A stretch of 64,000 nt of DNA from positions 208,731-272,730 of the forward strand of contig NZ_BCWE01000004.1 in NCBI RefSeq assembly GCF_001592105.1. Reading direction: 5' to 3'. Made by a program: the position numbers and the translations under genes. The stretch's first letter is position 1, and every line of letters starts with the position of its first letter. This DNA is from Desulfolucanica intricata (GTDB lineage: Bacteria > Bacillota > Desulfotomaculia > Desulfotomaculales > Desulfofarciminaceae). A model generated the notes under the pieces. The model worked only from the letters and a program-made list of their open reading frames with translations. It was not told the DNA's origin and did not search any database. Shown here one piece after another: positions 18,108 to 29,492 of this stretch.

Positions 18108-18521
18108 ATGAATAATGAAAATAAAGAGATAGTAGTAGAAAACACGAATAATAACATGGGTTCAGTAAGAATTTCCGATGAAGTTGTTAAAATAATTGCT
18201 GGTTTGGCAGCTACCGAAGTGCCGGGTGTAGTTGGGATGAGCGGGGGAATTGTTGGTGGTTTTGCTGAAAAGTTGGGCCGCAAAAATCTTTCCAAGGGAG
18301 TAAAAGTTGAAGTTGGGGAGAAAGAAGCGGCAGTAGATATCTCCATTATTGTAGAATACGGTATGCAAATTCATGATGTAGCTGTGAGGGTACAAAGCAA
18401 CGTAAAAAACGCAATTGAAGCAATGACCGGTTTGGTAGTAGTTGAGGTAAATGTGGGTGTGCAGGGAGTTGCTTTTAATAATTCAGAAGAAAAAGAAGAA
18501 GAATCGGTACGGGTTAAATAA
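18108..18521 (+). CDS. Asp23/Gls24-family envelope stress protein
   Basis: The 137-residue protein has the Asp23 pattern: [20 protein letters not shown] near residue 15, then EVPGVVGM, and [21 protein letters not shown] near residue 70, ending in an acidic tail. Family members attach to the membrane side or the cytoplasmic face of the envelope and are linked to cell-wall stress. The ATG follows a strong GGGGGAGG. A terminator follows it, so it is separate from ruvC. Confidence 0.9.
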   Translation: MNNENKEIVVENTNNNMGSVRISDEVVKIIAGLAATEVPGVVGMSGGIVGGFAEKLGRKNLSKGVKVEVGEKEAAVDISIIVEYGMQIHDVAVRVQSNVKNAIEAMTGLVVVEVNVGVQGVAFNNSEEKEEESVRVK

Positions 18522-18544
18522 CTGACAGGGAAAAAACGTACTGG

Positions 18545-18577
18545 AAAACCCTACTCTTATTAAGAGAGGGTTTTTTA
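18545..18577 (+). terminator. Terminator after asp23-like gene
   Basis: AAACCCT-A-CTCTT pairs with AAGAG-A-GGGTTT around a 3-base loop, followed by T residues. Confidence 0.8.
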
Positions 18578-18613
18578 TATGTATTGTCGAATATAAGTTT
18601 GGGAGGACTTTTT

Positions 18614-19102
18614 TTGATTATAATGGGGGTTGATCCCGGTACTGCTATAACCGGTTTCGGACTGATTAATTATCAGGGTAATCGTTTTTCTGCTATTGAA
18701 TATAATTGTATTAAAACACCACCTAAAATACCCTTGGCAGAAAGACTCCTGATTTTGTACCGGGAAATGGAAAAAGTGATTAATAAATACCGGCCGGATA
18801 GGTTTGCCGTGGAAAAACTGTTTTTCAATAAAAATACCCGTACTGCTTTGGCTGTAGGACATGCCCGCGGGGTAGTATTCTTGTTGGGTGCCCGTGCCGG
18901 GCTAAAAATTTATGAATATACTCCCCTGGAAGTTAAACAAGCAGTGGTAGGCTACGGCCGGGCAGACAAGCAGCAGGTTCAGTATATGGTGAAGACCATT
19001 CTCGGTCTTTCTGCTGTCCCCAAACCTGATGATGTGGCAGATGCTTTGGCTGTAGCAATTTGTCATGCTCATTTTGGAACCGGTATCGGAGGTTTATTAT
19101 GA
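18614..19102 (+). CDS. ruvC: Holliday junction endonuclease RuvC
   Basis: About 162 residues. [13 protein letters not shown] near the start holds the first catalytic aspartate; [10 protein letters not shown] holds the glutamate; the C-terminal [17 protein letters not shown] holds the last acidic residues. RuvC cuts Holliday junctions moved by RuvAB. GGGAGG at 18601-18606 is seven bases before TTG at 18614, preferred over the upstream start at 18584. Its end overlaps the ruvA start by four bases (ATGA). Confidence 0.95.
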   Translation: MIIMGVDPGTAITGFGLINYQGNRFSAIEYNCIKTPPKIPLAERLLILYREMEKVINKYRPDRFAVEKLFFNKNTRTALAVGHARGVVFLLGARAGLKIYEYTPLEVKQAVVGYGRADKQQVQYMVKTILGLSAVPKPDDVADALAVAICHAHFGTGIGGLL

Positions 19103-19710
19103 TTGCCTTTTTACGGGGAAAAATTTTGTTTATAGAAGAGGGAGCAGTAATTCTGGATGTAAATGGAGTTGGTTACCGGGTTTTTATACCCACCTCCTGC
19201 TTATCCCGGTTGCCGGGGCCCGGCGAGGAGGTGCAAATGCCTACTCATATGGTAGTCAGAGAAGATAGTATGCAATTGTTTGGCTTTAGTGACAATATTG
19301 AACTGGAATTATTCATCCTCCTCCTTAACGTTAGTGGCGTCGGACCCAAAGGTGCCCTGGCCGTTCTCTCAACACTGTCGCCGCAGCAGCTTTATCTTGC
19401 TGTGGCTCAAGAGGACGTTAAGACAATTACAAGGGTACCCGGAGTTGGTAAGAAAACAGCGCAGCGTTTAATTTTAGAATTGAAGGATAAGTTAAAAGAC
19501 AGAGTGACGGCACAATCTGAGGAGATTCTAAATGTTAATCAATCCGAACAAACCGAATTGGAAGATACCGTTTTGGCACTTTCAGCCCTTGGTTACAGTG
19601 AAGGAGAGGCCAAAGCAGCAGTACAACTAGTCATAAAGAGTGCCGGTCATAATCTTCCAGCTTCTGATCTGCTCAGATTAGCCCTGCAAAAATTAGATGC
19701 CCAAGGCTAG
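19099..19710 (+). CDS. ruvA: Holliday junction branch migration subunit RuvA
   Basis: The 203-residue protein starts MIAFLRGKI, with the OB-fold region [15 protein letters not shown], helix-hairpin-helix repeats ([14 protein letters not shown] and [18 protein letters not shown]), and the C-terminal three-helix domain that touches RuvB. It recognises the junction as a tetramer. ATG at 19099 has GGAGG eight bases before it and overlaps the ruvC stop, so the longer frame starting at 19060 is not used. Confidence 0.96.
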   Translation: MIAFLRGKILFIEEGAVILDVNGVGYRVFIPTSCLSRLPGPGEEVQMPTHMVVREDSMQLFGFSDNIELELFILLLNVSGVGPKGALAVLSTLSPQQLYLAVAQEDVKTITRVPGVGKKTAQRLILELKDKLKDRVTAQSEEILNVNQSEQTELEDTVLALSALGYSEGEAKAAVQLVIKSAGHNLPASDLLRLALQKLDAQG

Positions 19711-19730
19711 CAATGAAAGGGGGGTACCGT

Positions 19731-20747
19731 ATGGAAGACAGGTTGGTTTCAGCTGGATTACATACTGAGGATTCTGAACTTGAAGGGAGTTTAAGACCTC
19801 GAAAACTGGGGGAATATATTGGACAACAAAAAGTAAAAGAAACTTTAAGTGTATTTATGCGGGCTGCTCAGAAGCGGGGAGAACCACTGGATCATGTGCT
19901 GCTGTATGGCCCGCCGGGTTTGGGCAAAACTACCCTGGCGAATATCATCGCCAATGAAATGGGAGTAAATATAAGAATTACTTCCGGCCCGGCCATTGAA
20001 CGCCAGGGGGACCTGGCCGCCATATTAACTAACCTGTCCCCCGGGGATGTATTATTTATCGATGAAATTCACCGTTTAAGCCGTCAGGTGGAGGAAGTGT
20101 TATATCCGGCTATGGAAGACTTTTCTCTGGACATAGTGATTGGCAAAGGGCCCAGTGCCCGTTCCATACGCTTGGAATTACCACGGTTTACCCTGGTAGG
20201 TGCTACAACAAGGGCAGGACTATTAACCTCGCCCTTAAGAGATCGTTTTGGGGTAATCAGTCGCCTGGATTTTTATAATACCGAGGATTTAGTGCAAATT
20301 ATTCAGCGTGCTGCTGCAATTCTAAAAGTTGGGTTAGATGAAGCGGGAGCTGAGGAAATCGCCCGCAGATCAAGAGGTACTCCCCGAGTTGCCAATCGCT
20401 TTTTAAAAAGAGTACGCGATTATGCACAGGTACGAGCCGGTGGTATGATTACCGGTGAAGTGGCTAGGGAGGCTCTACAATTTTTAGAAGTTGATCCACT
20501 GGGTCTTGATTATGTAGATCGGAAGCTTTTGAATACAATTATTGAAAAGTTTAGTGGCGGACCGGTAGGCCTGGATACTCTGGCGGCTTCCACCGGTGAA
20601 GAAGCCGGAACCATCGAGGATGTATATGAACCCTTCCTGCTCCAACTTGGCATGCTTGCACGTACTCCCCGTGGCAGAGTGGCTACCGATTCAGCTTATC
20701 GCCACCTGGGTATAAAACCTGTGGAAAGACAAAATAGCCTCTGGTGA
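19731..20747 (+). CDS. ruvB: Holliday junction DNA helicase RuvB
   Basis: AAA+ ATPase of 338 residues. Walker [16 protein letters not shown] near residue 55, Walker [10 protein letters not shown], sensor 1 GATTRAG, the arginine-finger region LRDRFG, and a C-terminal winged helix (YRHLGI). It drives branch migration with RuvA. AAGGGGGG at 19717-19724 is six bases before ATG at 19731, preferred over the ATG at 19713. Operon ruvC-ruvA-ruvB. Confidence 0.97.
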   Translation: MEDRLVSAGLHTEDSELEGSLRPRKLGEYIGQQKVKETLSVFMRAAQKRGEPLDHVLLYGPPGLGKTTLANIIANEMGVNIRITSGPAIERQGDLAAILTNLSPGDVLFIDEIHRLSRQVEEVLYPAMEDFSLDIVIGKGPSARSIRLELPRFTLVGATTRAGLLTSPLRDRFGVISRLDFYNTEDLVQIIQRAAAILKVGLDEAGAEEIARRSRGTPRVANRFLKRVRDYAQVRAGGMITGEVAREALQFLEVDPLGLDYVDRKLLNTIIEKFSGGPVGLDTLAASTGEEAGTIEDVYEPFLLQLGMLARTPRGRVATDSAYRHLGIKPVERQNSLW

Positions 20748-20779
20748 TTTTGGGTGGAAATAAAGACCACCGTTAGGGG

Positions 20780-20845
20780 CTGCTGATACCTATCAATGCG
20801 CGGCGGCTCCGAAGTAGGGATAGGTATCATTAAGCCATGCTTAGT
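20780..20845 (+). repeat. Dispersed structured repeat, copy B
   Basis: GATACCTATC near 20784 and GATAGGTATC near 20818 form a perfect 10-bp stem around a GC-rich loop of 24 bases. The 3' arm and the following ATTAAGCC match copy A at 4273-4292. It lies between ruvB and queH, with no T-run. Unrecognised element. Confidence 0.5.
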
Positions 20846-20884
20846 GGAAAAGACGTAATAGTTAGACCATAGGAGTGATAACCA

Positions 20885-21433
20885 TTGAAAAAATTATTAT
20901 TACATACCTGCTGCGGGCCTTGCTCTATTCACCCCTTGGATTACTTAAGGGCTGAAGGACATGAAGTCTACGGCTATTTTTATAATCCTAACATCCACCC
21001 TTACACTGAATTTGAGAGACGTCAAGAAACCCTGGCCAAATATGCAAAACAAATGGATTGGAAAGTAATTTTCGATGAGGATTACCGGCTGGAGGAATTT
21101 TTAAGAGCAGTGGTGCACAGGGAGGCCCAGCGCTGTCGGTATTGCTATGGTATGCGTCTGCGCCAGGCAGCTTTGGTCGCGCGCAAGGGTAATTTTGACA
21201 GTTTCAGCACCACACTCTTAGTAAGTCCCTTTCAAAAGCATGAGCTTATCAGGGAAATCGGCGAGGCTGTAGGACAGGAATACGGTGTACCTTTTTACTA
21301 CGCAGATTTTCGTCCCGGATTTAAAGAAGCCACCGTGCGCTCGAAAGAATTGGAAATGTATCGCCAGCAGTATTGTGGCTGTATATATAGTGAAAAGGAT
21401 CGTTATTATCGCAGTAAAAAGGTTAAAAAATAG
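20885..21433 (+). CDS. queH: Epoxyqueuosine reductase QueH
   Basis: The 182-residue protein starts LLLHTCCGPCSIHPL, with a paired-cysteine motif, and has CRYCYGMRL near residue 80 and QQYCGCIYS near residue 160, the cysteines that hold the Fe-S and metal sites of QueH (DUF208). It performs the last step of queuosine synthesis in organisms lacking cobalamin-dependent QueG. queA and tgt lie 2.5 kb downstream on the same strand, which supports the call. TTG start behind AGGAGTGAT. Confidence 0.92.
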   Translation: MKKLLLHTCCGPCSIHPLDYLRAEGHEVYGYFYNPNIHPYTEFERRQETLAKYAKQMDWKVIFDEDYRLEEFLRAVVHREAQRCRYCYGMRLRQAALVARKGNFDSFSTTLLVSPFQKHELIREIGEAVGQEYGVPFYYADFRPGFKEATVRSKELEMYRQQYCGCIYSEKDRYYRSKKVKK

Positions 21434-21447
21434 GATGTGAAAATTTT

Positions 21448-21672
21448 ATGTCACCTTTATTTGGAATGGGTAAATTGATTTTAATATTTGGACTGGTGAT
21501 GGTGATTATTGGCGGGATGATTATGCTGGCCGGTAAGGTGCCCGGAATAGGTCGCTTACCTGGTGATATCTTTGTGCAAAAAGGAAACTTTACTTTTTAT
21601 TTTCCTATTGTTACTTCAATTATTCTAAGTATTCTTTTAACAATTATCCTAAATTTTATATTTAGACGTTAG
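21448..21672 (+). CDS. DUF2905 small membrane protein
   Basis: A 74-residue protein with two membrane segments (about 8-28 and 50-70) separated by KVPGIGRLPGDIFVQKGNFTF, the DUF2905 signature. Function unknown. It often lies in the ruv-queA neighbourhood of Clostridia. Starts 14 bases after queH with a GGATGTGAAA site. Confidence 0.88.
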   Translation: MSPLFGMGKLILIFGLVMVIIGGMIMLAGKVPGIGRLPGDIFVQKGNFTFYFPIVTSIILSILLTIILNFIFRR

Positions 21673-21735
21673 TATTGCAGGAAGTCCCGCCTAATTTGGG
21701 GAACTAAATTATAGAGGTCAAAAAAGGGGGGGAAT

Positions 21736-22407
21736 ATGTTACGCCATAGAAGAACACTTAAAATACTTTTGATTTTATTTGCTTTACTGTTTGTTGTCAT
21801 TACAGGGGGATGGCTTTGGATTAGGGCACAGATTAATGATCTGGTCTCCAATACTGATAATACTAAAATGCCTTTTAATCAAAATTCTATAGAAGAATGG
21901 TTTGAATCTACTACGGATTCACAGGAGATAAATACAATTAGAGAACATGAAAATGCGGGTAATGACGGTTTAGATACACCGAATTTAAAGTTAGGCGGCA
22001 GTTTAAACAGTCAGACTGACATTACAAATAAGGAACAAGTGTATCCAAAGGATCAAAAATTACAGCAGATAAAAAATAAATATAAGAGTAAACTGATCAG
22101 TCTTCAGGGTGAATACGAAAATCGTTTGAACGGTTTATTAGAGACGGCCAAAGCAGAGTACCGTGTGGTTAAAGAAGGTGGCTCTAATTCGGAAGTAGCT
22201 GTCCTGGCACAAAAGTATATCGGAGCCGGAAGGGCGTTGGAGGCAGACTGTGACAGAAAATTTAATACCATTGTTAACAATATGGAGGCCGAACTTAAAA
22301 GAAATGGTTTATCCACTGATATTGTGCAGACTGTAAGACAAGGGTATGAACAGGCAAAATCTGAACGCCGTAAGTATCTAATGGGAAAAGCTTTAAAATA
22401 TATGTAA
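21736..22407 (+). CDS. Membrane-anchored coiled-coil protein, unknown function
   Basis: The 223-residue protein has one N-terminal membrane anchor (residues 8-30), a low-complexity polar linker, then a helical region from about residue 110 with a likely coiled coil (KYKSKLISLQGEYENRLNG and following). I do not recognise a domain. It is placed between DUF2905 and a SpoIID-domain gene, and a strong terminator follows it. An AAAGGGGGGG site precedes the ATG. Confidence 0.6.
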   Translation: MLRHRRTLKILLILFALLFVVITGGWLWIRAQINDLVSNTDNTKMPFNQNSIEEWFESTTDSQEINTIREHENAGNDGLDTPNLKLGGSLNSQTDITNKEQVYPKDQKLQQIKNKYKSKLISLQGEYENRLNGLLETAKAEYRVVKEGGSNSEVAVLAQKYIGAGRALEADCDRKFNTIVNNMEAELKRNGLSTDIVQTVRQGYEQAKSERRKYLMGKALKYM

Positions 22408-22433
22408 AATCCCGGTTATTTGCCGGGATTTTT
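22408..22433 (+). terminator. Terminator before spoIID-like gene
   Basis: AATCCCGG, 7-base loop, CCGGGATT, then T residues. Confidence 0.8.
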
Positions 22434-22530
22434 CTCGTGTCAGCAGGAAACCTACTTGATTTGTCGAATTTTTCTTTTTGTTCTAGTTTTTTTCCAGGTC
22501 TTAAAAAATGAAAGTGGGGAGTTTAATTTG

Positions 22531-23922
22531 ATGAAAAGTCCTAATAAACGCAAGAAATTGTTTTTTCCAATTGTGACAGTTGTGTGTTTATTGTTACTTG
22601 TACCTTATTTAAAAGCAGAGGGAGAGGTTGTTGTAACTCCAAGTACTGTTCGGGTGGGTATGCTGCAGCAAGCTTCAGAGGTGTCGTTTAAAACAATTGG
22701 TAAATACCAGTTAATAAACAAATCAACTAATGAGATCATTGAAAACTTGAGTCCTAATGAAAAATGGACAGTTAATGTTGAGGAAGATTTAATTAAACTG
22801 ACTAAAGACGGTGAACAAATTGGAGCCTTCCGAGGCCCGATTTTATTGCGCGAGGTAAAGTATCAGTTTAGTGTGTTGGCCGGGAATGGGGCACTGCATA
22901 AAAAAGAGCCCGGAGACGATTTGGTAGTTGAAGGAGCAGAGCAAAAAGTTAGAATGAATACTGATTTATCACAATACCGGATTCAGACGTCTGAAGAGGT
23001 AGTACCAATTAATCCTCAGGGCAGTTTAAACCTGGTTGTTTTGCAGTATAACGGCAGTGCTCAGCGTTATCGCGGCAGCTTTGAGTTTCGTCAAGACAAA
23101 GTCGGGCTTAATGTTATTAACGAGCTGTCTTTGGAAGAATATCTTTATGGAGTAGTTCCTGGTGAAATGCCGTCGGACTGGCCTTTTGAGGCCTTAAAAG
23201 CGCAGTCTGTAGCTGCCCGTAGTTATGTACTGCGGCAGATGGGCACCTATTCCGCACAGGGTTTTGATGTATTGTCTGACCAGTACAGTCAAGTCTACCG
23301 AGGTTATGATCATGAAACTTCGTCTACTAACAGGGCAGTGGAGGAAACGGCCGGTATGGTTGCTACTTATTTGGATAAACCTATTAATGCTTTTTATCAC
23401 TCCAGTAGTGGAGGATATACCGAGAACAGTGAAGATGTTTGGCAGGACAAGTTGCCCTACATTAGATGGAAAGAAGATCCCTACGATCAAAACAACAAAC
23501 ATTACGGCTGGAAAGTCACATTCACCCAGGAAGAGCTTCTGGCACTATTAGAAAAAAGTGGACTACAATGGATTGAAGTTACGGACATTGAAGTTTTAGA
23601 ATATACTGCATCCGGTAAGAGAATGCGAAAAGTAGAACTCAGCGGAATTAATCAGGATGAAAAACCGGCAGTAGAGCAGTATTTTAACGCTGACGGAGTA
23701 CGTAATGCCTTTGGATTAAAAAGTTCACCTTCAAAACTCGAAAAAGAATTTGATGAAGATAAAAAACTAATACGAGTAACCTTTAAGGGTGACGGTTGGG
23801 GACACGGTTTAGGTATGTCACAATACGGAGCCCGGGCCATGGCACAGGATGGTTATACATTTAGTGATATTTTGCAATACTATTATACAGATATAGAAAT
23901 TAAACCGAATTACGGCCTGTAA
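22531..23922 (+). CDS. SpoIID/LytB-domain protein, secreted
   Basis: About 463 residues. A signal peptide or anchor covers residues 8-28. The SpoIID domain contains [20 protein letters not shown], with the catalytic-type glutamate, [27 protein letters not shown] and [19 protein letters not shown]. SpoIID-type enzymes are lytic transglycosylases that act on denuded glycan strands. SpoIID proper acts in engulfment; this paralogue sits in the ruv-queA cluster, so it may instead serve general wall remodelling. The longest frame begins at 22420 inside the terminator; AGTGGGGAG supports the ATG at 22531 or TTG at 22528. Confidence 0.88.
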   Translation: MKSPNKRKKLFFPIVTVVCLLLLVPYLKAEGEVVVTPSTVRVGMLQQASEVSFKTIGKYQLINKSTNEIIENLSPNEKWTVNVEEDLIKLTKDGEQIGAFRGPILLREVKYQFSVLAGNGALHKKEPGDDLVVEGAEQKVRMNTDLSQYRIQTSEEVVPINPQGSLNLVVLQYNGSAQRYRGSFEFRQDKVGLNVINELSLEEYLYGVVPGEMPSDWPFEALKAQSVAARSYVLRQMGTYSAQGFDVLSDQYSQVYRGYDHETSSTNRAVEETAGMVATYLDKPINAFYHSSSGGYTENSEDVWQDKLPYIRWKEDPYDQNNKHYGWKVTFTQEELLALLEKSGLQWIEVTDIEVLEYTASGKRMRKVELSGINQDEKPAVEQYFNADGVRNAFGLKSSPSKLEKEFDEDKKLIRVTFKGDGWGHGLGMSQYGARAMAQDGYTFSDILQYYYTDIEIKPNYGL

Positions 23923-23936
23923 CCGGGGGTATCAGC

Positions 23937-24959
23937 TTGAAACTATCTGATTATGATTATTACTTACCGGAAGAATTAATAGCCCAGGAACCGTCTGCTA
24001 AGAGAGATGAATCCCGGCTGATGGTATTATTTCGAGACCGGGATAAAATAGAACATAAAAAATTTAAAAATATCACTGAATACCTTAAACCGGGAGACAC
24101 TCTGGTAGTAAATGATACCAAAGTCATCCCGGCCCGCTTGTATGGTGTTAAAGAAACCGGTGCCCGGGTGGAAGTACTGCTGCTGAAGCAGCTGGACAGT
24201 AATCGCTGGGAATCACTGGTTAAACCGGGCCGAAAAGCGCGGGTAGGTGCCTGCTTAAACTTTGCCGGGGGTAAGCTTACTGCTAAAGTAGTAGATAACA
24301 CAGCTGTAGGCGGGCGGGTGGTTGAATTTTCTTTTCGGGGCTCCTTTGAAGATATTTTGTCGCAGGTGGGACAAGTACCCCTACCTCCCTATATCAAAAA
24401 AACACTGGATAATCCCGAGCGTTATCAAACAGTTTATGCCCGGCAGGCGGGGTCTGCGGCGGCCCCCACTGCCGGTCTGCATTTTACCGGTGAGCTGCTG
24501 GAGAAGATAAAAGGACAGGGAATAGATATCGTATCTGTACTCCTCCATGTAGGACTTGGGACCTTTCGCCCCGTTAAAGTAGAGGATATCCGCGAGCACC
24601 GGATGCACGCGGAATATTATGAAATTAGTGAAAAAACAGCAAAAAAATTGGCGGATACCAGGAAAAGGGGAGGAAGAATAATAGCCGTAGGAACAACCAC
24701 AACCCGGTGTTTGGAGAGTGCTGCCATGGAAAACGGACAGCTAAAGCCCGGTGGTGGCTGGACAGAGATTTTTATCTACCCCGGCTATCGGTTTAAAGTA
24801 ATTGATGGGCTGGTAACAAACTTTCACTTACCGTGCTCAACTCTGTTAATGATGGTCAGTGCCTTCGCCGGCCGAGAAAAGGTTTTAAATGCTTACAGGG
24901 AAGCAGTTGCACATCGCTACAGATTTTTTAGTTTCGGTGATGCGATGCTGCTTATTTAG
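23937..24959 (+). CDS. queA: S-adenosylmethionine:tRNA ribosyltransferase-isomerase QueA
   Basis: The 340-residue protein has [20 protein letters not shown] at the start, [11 protein letters not shown] near residue 60, PTAGLHFT near residue 177, GLGTFRPVK near 208 and [19 protein letters not shown] near the C-terminus. It moves the ribosyl part of SAM onto preQ1 in tRNA, giving epoxyqueuosine, which QueH then reduces. TTG start with GGGGGT upstream, 14 bases after the SpoIID-like gene. tgt follows. Confidence 0.96.
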   Translation: MKLSDYDYYLPEELIAQEPSAKRDESRLMVLFRDRDKIEHKKFKNITEYLKPGDTLVVNDTKVIPARLYGVKETGARVEVLLLKQLDSNRWESLVKPGRKARVGACLNFAGGKLTAKVVDNTAVGGRVVEFSFRGSFEDILSQVGQVPLPPYIKKTLDNPERYQTVYARQAGSAAAPTAGLHFTGELLEKIKGQGIDIVSVLLHVGLGTFRPVKVEDIREHRMHAEYYEISEKTAKKLADTRKRGGRIIAVGTTTTRCLESAAMENGQLKPGGGWTEIFIYPGYRFKVIDGLVTNFHLPCSTLLMMVSAFAGREKVLNAYREAVAHRYRFFSFGDAMLLI

Positions 24960-24989
24960 AAATTGTTTTAAATGGTTACACTTAGATAG

Positions 24990-26108
<1,119 letters not shown>

Positions 26109-26207
26109 GCAAAAATTAAAAAAGGATTCAAACCATTGGTAAAGAATAGTTATTATCCATATGATACTATTATAAGAATACTATTATAATGAAAGGGGGG
26201 GTTGAGG

Positions 26208-26510
26208 ATGAATGGTCAAGTCGCGTCACTTTTATACATATTGGCATTATTTGCCTTAATGTATTTTTTGCTTATTCGGCCTCAGCAGAAGCGGCAAAAA
26301 CAGCATCAGCAAATGATTAAAAACCTTTCAGTCAATGATTCTATTGTTACTGCCGGGGGGATATATGGCAAGATTGTAAAAATCAAGGATGATTCTTTAA
26401 TTGTAAGGGTAGCCGATAATGTTAGAATAGAGATTTTAAAGACTGCCGTTGGTCAGGTTCTCAAAAGTAACAGCAATGAGCAGAAGGAAAAAGAAACAAA
26501 GGAAGAGTAG
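26208..26510 (+). CDS. yajC: Sec accessory protein YajC
   Basis: About 100 residues. A membrane segment at residues 5-25 is followed by LLIRPQQKRQKQHQQMI, the YajC signature, then a small beta domain. It associates with SecDF. AAAGGGGGGG at 26192-26201 is six bases before ATG 26208, preferred over TTG at 26202. A terminator overlaps its stop codon; secD and secF follow after one intervening HD gene. Confidence 0.92.
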   Translation: MNGQVASLLYILALFALMYFLLIRPQQKRQKQHQQMIKNLSVNDSIVTAGGIYGKIVKIKDDSLIVRVADNVRIEILKTAVGQVLKSNSNEQKEKETKEE

Positions 26511-26530
26511 ACCGGAAGTCTACTCTTTTT
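26504..26530 (+). terminator. Terminator overlapping the yajC stop
   Basis: AGAGTAGAC, 5-base loop, GTCTACTCT, then a T-rich tail. The yajC stop codon lies in the left arm. Confidence 0.8.
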
Positions 26531-26624
26531 CTTGGAGGTTTGGTGATTATTTAGGCAGGCTAGCCTATACCAGCCTATATATGTCTAAAATTGTAAAAAT
26601 ATCCGTTGACGAGGGGGCTAAAAT

Positions 26625-27284
26625 TTGGTAACGTTAGAAGATGTGAAGAGCCATCCGGTAGTTGACAGTTTCATTCGTAAAGGTAACGAGTTTCTTGGTG
26701 TTATGGGATTCACCGAACACAGTTACCGGCATATCAACCTTGTGTCTACTATTGCCAAAAACATTTTAGAAAGATTGGGGTATTCCCAGAGGGAATCTGA
26801 ACTGGCCGCCATTGCCGGCTACCTTCATGACGTGGGTAATGTGGTTAGCCGCAATGATCACGGCATCTCCGGTGCACAGATTGCTTATCCGATTTTAATG
26901 GAGTTGGGTATGCACCCGGATGAGGTAGCCATAGTAATATCCGCTATTGCCAACCATGAGGAACAGTACGGTCAACCGGTAAACAATGTGGCTGCAGCCT
27001 TGATTATAGCTGATAAATCCGATGTTCACCGATCTCGGGTACGTAATCAGGACTTTGCAACTTTTGATATTCACGACCGTGTAAACTATGCTGTAGAACA
27101 TGCCTATATTTGGGTAGATGAAGAGCGCAGGGCGGTAACCATGGATATAACCATTGATATCAATATTTGTCCGGTGATAGAGTATTTTGAAATCTTTTTG
27201 GAGCGGATGATGCTTTGCAGGCGGGCGGCTAATTTTCTGAAATGTAATTTTGAGTTGGTGGTGAACGGGTCACGGCTGCTGTAA
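26625..27284 (+). CDS. HD-domain phosphohydrolase
   Basis: The 219-residue protein carries the HD pattern: TEHSYRHINLV near residue 29 for the first histidine, AAIAGYLHDVGNV near residue 65 for the HD pair, then NHEEQYG and IIADKSDVHRSR for the later metal ligands. HD proteins hydrolyse phosphate esters of nucleotides or RNA; the substrate is unknown. Insertion between yajC and secD recurs in related Clostridia. TTG start behind GAGGGGG at 26611-26617. Confidence 0.85.
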   Translation: MVTLEDVKSHPVVDSFIRKGNEFLGVMGFTEHSYRHINLVSTIAKNILERLGYSQRESELAAIAGYLHDVGNVVSRNDHGISGAQIAYPILMELGMHPDEVAIVISAIANHEEQYGQPVNNVAAALIIADKSDVHRSRVRNQDFATFDIHDRVNYAVEHAYIWVDEERRAVTMDITIDINICPVIEYFEIFLERMMLCRRAANFLKCNFELVVNGSRLL

Positions 27285-27312
27285 CTGCCGGGACAAGGAG
27301 GAAATTATTAAT

Positions 27313-28563
27313 ATGAACTGGAAAAGTATTTCCAAACTGGTAGGAATCATTGTACTGACGGCTGTTGTTTCGATCCTCTTTTTCAGTCCTAACCTGAAGC
27401 CCGTTTATAATAAGGACATCACCTGGATGCCCTTAGTTAAAATGATTAACCTTGGGCTTGACCTTGAAGGGGGAGTACACGTAGTGCTGCAGGCTGAGGA
27501 TACCCCTGAGTCACCGGTCACAGATGATGCCATTAAAAGAGTGATGGCTGTTATCAATAACCGGGTTAACGCAACCGGGGTTGCCGAGCCGATTATTCAG
27601 CAGCAGGGGAAGGACCGTATTATTGTAGAGTTAGCCGGTATTGAGGATCCCGATGAGGCGGTTAACAATATGATTAAAGTTGCCCATTTAGAGTTTAAAA
27701 CAGAGGACGGAAGAACTGTAATTACCGGTGCTGACCTAAAAGATGCAGTTGAAGCAACGCTTCCGGGCACCAATGAGGCCCAGGTAAACCTAACTTTTAC
27801 AGATGCCGGAGCTAAAAAATTTGCACAAATAACTGCTGCAAATGTAAATAGGCATCTTGGTATCTACCTGGATGGTCAATTGCTGCAAAATCCGAGAATA
27901 AACGAGCCTATACCCAATGGACAGGCTCAAATTACCGGTTACAGTTCTCTGGAAGAAGCACACAATATAGCCATCTTACTACGTTCCGGTGCCTTACCTG
28001 TAAAAGTAGATGTTATTGAAAAGCGGTCAGTGGGCCCAATGTTAGGTGCCGACTCTCTGGCAAAATCACTAAAAGCTGCCATTGTTGGTATTGCTGCAAT
28101 TTTTATCTTTATGGCAGCCTACTACCGTGTACCGGGTCTGATTGCTAATCTAGCATTAATTATTTATACTTTAATCGTTTTGGCGGTCTTTGCTGCATTG
28201 AATGTAACCATGACTTTACCGGGTATTGCGGGCTTCCTGCTGTCACTGGGTATGGCAGTGGATGCAAATATCATTATCTTTGAAAGAATTAAAGAAGAAT
28301 TACGTAATGGTAAAAGTCTGAGAGCAGGTATTGATGCCGGTTTTAAGAGAGCTTTTGTTACCATTGTTGATTCTAACGTCACTACACTACTTACCGCTGC
28401 TGTACTTTTCTTCCTCAGCACCGGACCGATTAAAGGTTTCGCCGTAACACTAAGCGTGGGTATTCTGGCCAGTATGTTCACTGCTGTTACCTTAACCAGA
28501 TATATGCTGCAGTTAACAGCCGGCAGCAAGTTGGCTACAAATACCAAACTATATGGTGCGTAG
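27313..28563 (+). CDS. secD: Protein translocase subunit SecD
   Basis: The 416-residue protein has one N-terminal membrane segment, LGLDLEGGVHVVLQ near residue 46, a periplasmic-type P1 region, and five C-terminal membrane segments with GMAVDANIIIFERIKEEL near residue 313. With SecF it uses the proton gradient to pull exported proteins out of SecYEG. AAGGAGGAAATTATTAAT precedes the ATG. The stop lies just before the secF start. Confidence 0.96.
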   Translation: MNWKSISKLVGIIVLTAVVSILFFSPNLKPVYNKDITWMPLVKMINLGLDLEGGVHVVLQAEDTPESPVTDDAIKRVMAVINNRVNATGVAEPIIQQQGKDRIIVELAGIEDPDEAVNNMIKVAHLEFKTEDGRTVITGADLKDAVEATLPGTNEAQVNLTFTDAGAKKFAQITAANVNRHLGIYLDGQLLQNPRINEPIPNGQAQITGYSSLEEAHNIAILLRSGALPVKVDVIEKRSVGPMLGADSLAKSLKAAIVGIAAIFIFMAAYYRVPGLIANLALIIYTLIVLAVFAALNVTMTLPGIAGFLLSLGMAVDANIIIFERIKEELRNGKSLRAGIDAGFKRAFVTIVDSNVTTLLTAAVLFFLSTGPIKGFAVTLSVGILASMFTAVTLTRYMLQLTAGSKLATNTKLYGA

Positions 28564-28576
28564 GGAGGGAATGAGA

Positions 28577-29455
28577 ATGAGAATGCCTTTTGAATTTGTT
28601 AGAAGACGAAAAATATGGTATACTATCTCTCTACTGGTGATCATTCCCGGCCTTATCTCCATTTTGCTGCAGGGATTAAACCCGGGGATCGACTTTACCG
28701 GTGGTAATGTACTTGAGATCCTTTTTGAAAAACCGGTTAAGCTGCAGGAAGTGCGTGAGTCACTAAGAGAATTCAATCTTGAAGGAAGCTGGCTCCAACA
28801 GAGTGGCAGTTCTGATTTCATTATCCGTACCCCGGCACTGTCTCAAAAAGAATCCGATCGGGTGATTTCCGGATTAGAGAAGAAACTGGGTGAAATGACT
28901 GTGTTGAGAAACGATTTTGTGGGCCCGACCATCGGAAGAGAATTGACCCGAAATGCCCTGCTGGCTTTATTTGTGGCCGGACTTCTAATGTTAGGTTATA
29001 TCACCTGGCGCTTTGAATTTAAACAAGGTATTGCGGCACTGCTTGCATTGCTGCACGATGCTCTGGTAGTTGTAGGTATCTTCTCCATCTTCCAGATAGA
29101 AGTGGACAGTGCCTTTGTAGCCGCTATCTTAACTATTCTAGGTTACTCCATAAATGATACCATTGTTATTTTTGACAGAATAAGAGAAAACATGTTAAAC
29201 CGTAAAAAAGGCCAGGCCATTGAGGATATCGTAAACAATAGTATCCACCAAACCTTGGCCCGCTCCATTAACACGGCACTAACAGTAATTTTTGTGCTGC
29301 TGGCTCTCTATGTTTTTGGCGGTTCAACTATCAAAAACTTTATTTTGGCCATGTTAATCGGTGTAGTCAGTGGTGCTTATTCTTCAATCTTTGGCGCCAG
29401 TCAGATATGGGTTGACCTGAAATTAAGGGAACACGGAAAAAAAGCTATGGCATAA
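28577..29455 (+). CDS. secF: Protein translocase subunit SecF
   Basis: About 292 residues. NPGIDFTGGNVLEI near residue 40 and VGPTIGRELTRNALLAL near residue 110, then five membrane segments with TILGYSINDTIVIFDRIREN near residue 190. Partner of SecD. Three in-frame ATGs lie at 28571, 28577 and 28583 behind AGGGAGGG; the spacing best fits 28577. A strong terminator closes the operon. Confidence 0.95.
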   Translation: MRMPFEFVRRRKIWYTISLLVIIPGLISILLQGLNPGIDFTGGNVLEILFEKPVKLQEVRESLREFNLEGSWLQQSGSSDFIIRTPALSQKESDRVISGLEKKLGEMTVLRNDFVGPTIGRELTRNALLALFVAGLLMLGYITWRFEFKQGIAALLALLHDALVVVGIFSIFQIEVDSAFVAAILTILGYSINDTIVIFDRIRENMLNRKKGQAIEDIVNNSIHQTLARSINTALTVIFVLLALYVFGGSTIKNFILAMLIGVVSGAYSSIFGASQIWVDLKLREHGKKAMA

Positions 29456-29460
29456 CAATA

Positions 29461-29492
29461 AAAAACACGCGGAAACCAACCGCGTGTTTTTT
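29461..29492 (+). terminator. Terminator after secF
   Basis: AACACGCGG, 7-base loop, CCGCGTGTT, then T residues. Confidence 0.85.

Noticed and set aside
19060..19268. Upstream start of ruvA and an overlapping frame at 19065-19268
   Set aside because: RuvA begins MIAFLRGKI at 19099 with its own GGAGG; the other frame is a shadow of ruvA.
22420..22530. Longer N-terminus of the SpoIID-domain protein
   Set aside because: It would start inside a rho-independent terminator and place a second hydrophobic stretch before a normal signal peptide.
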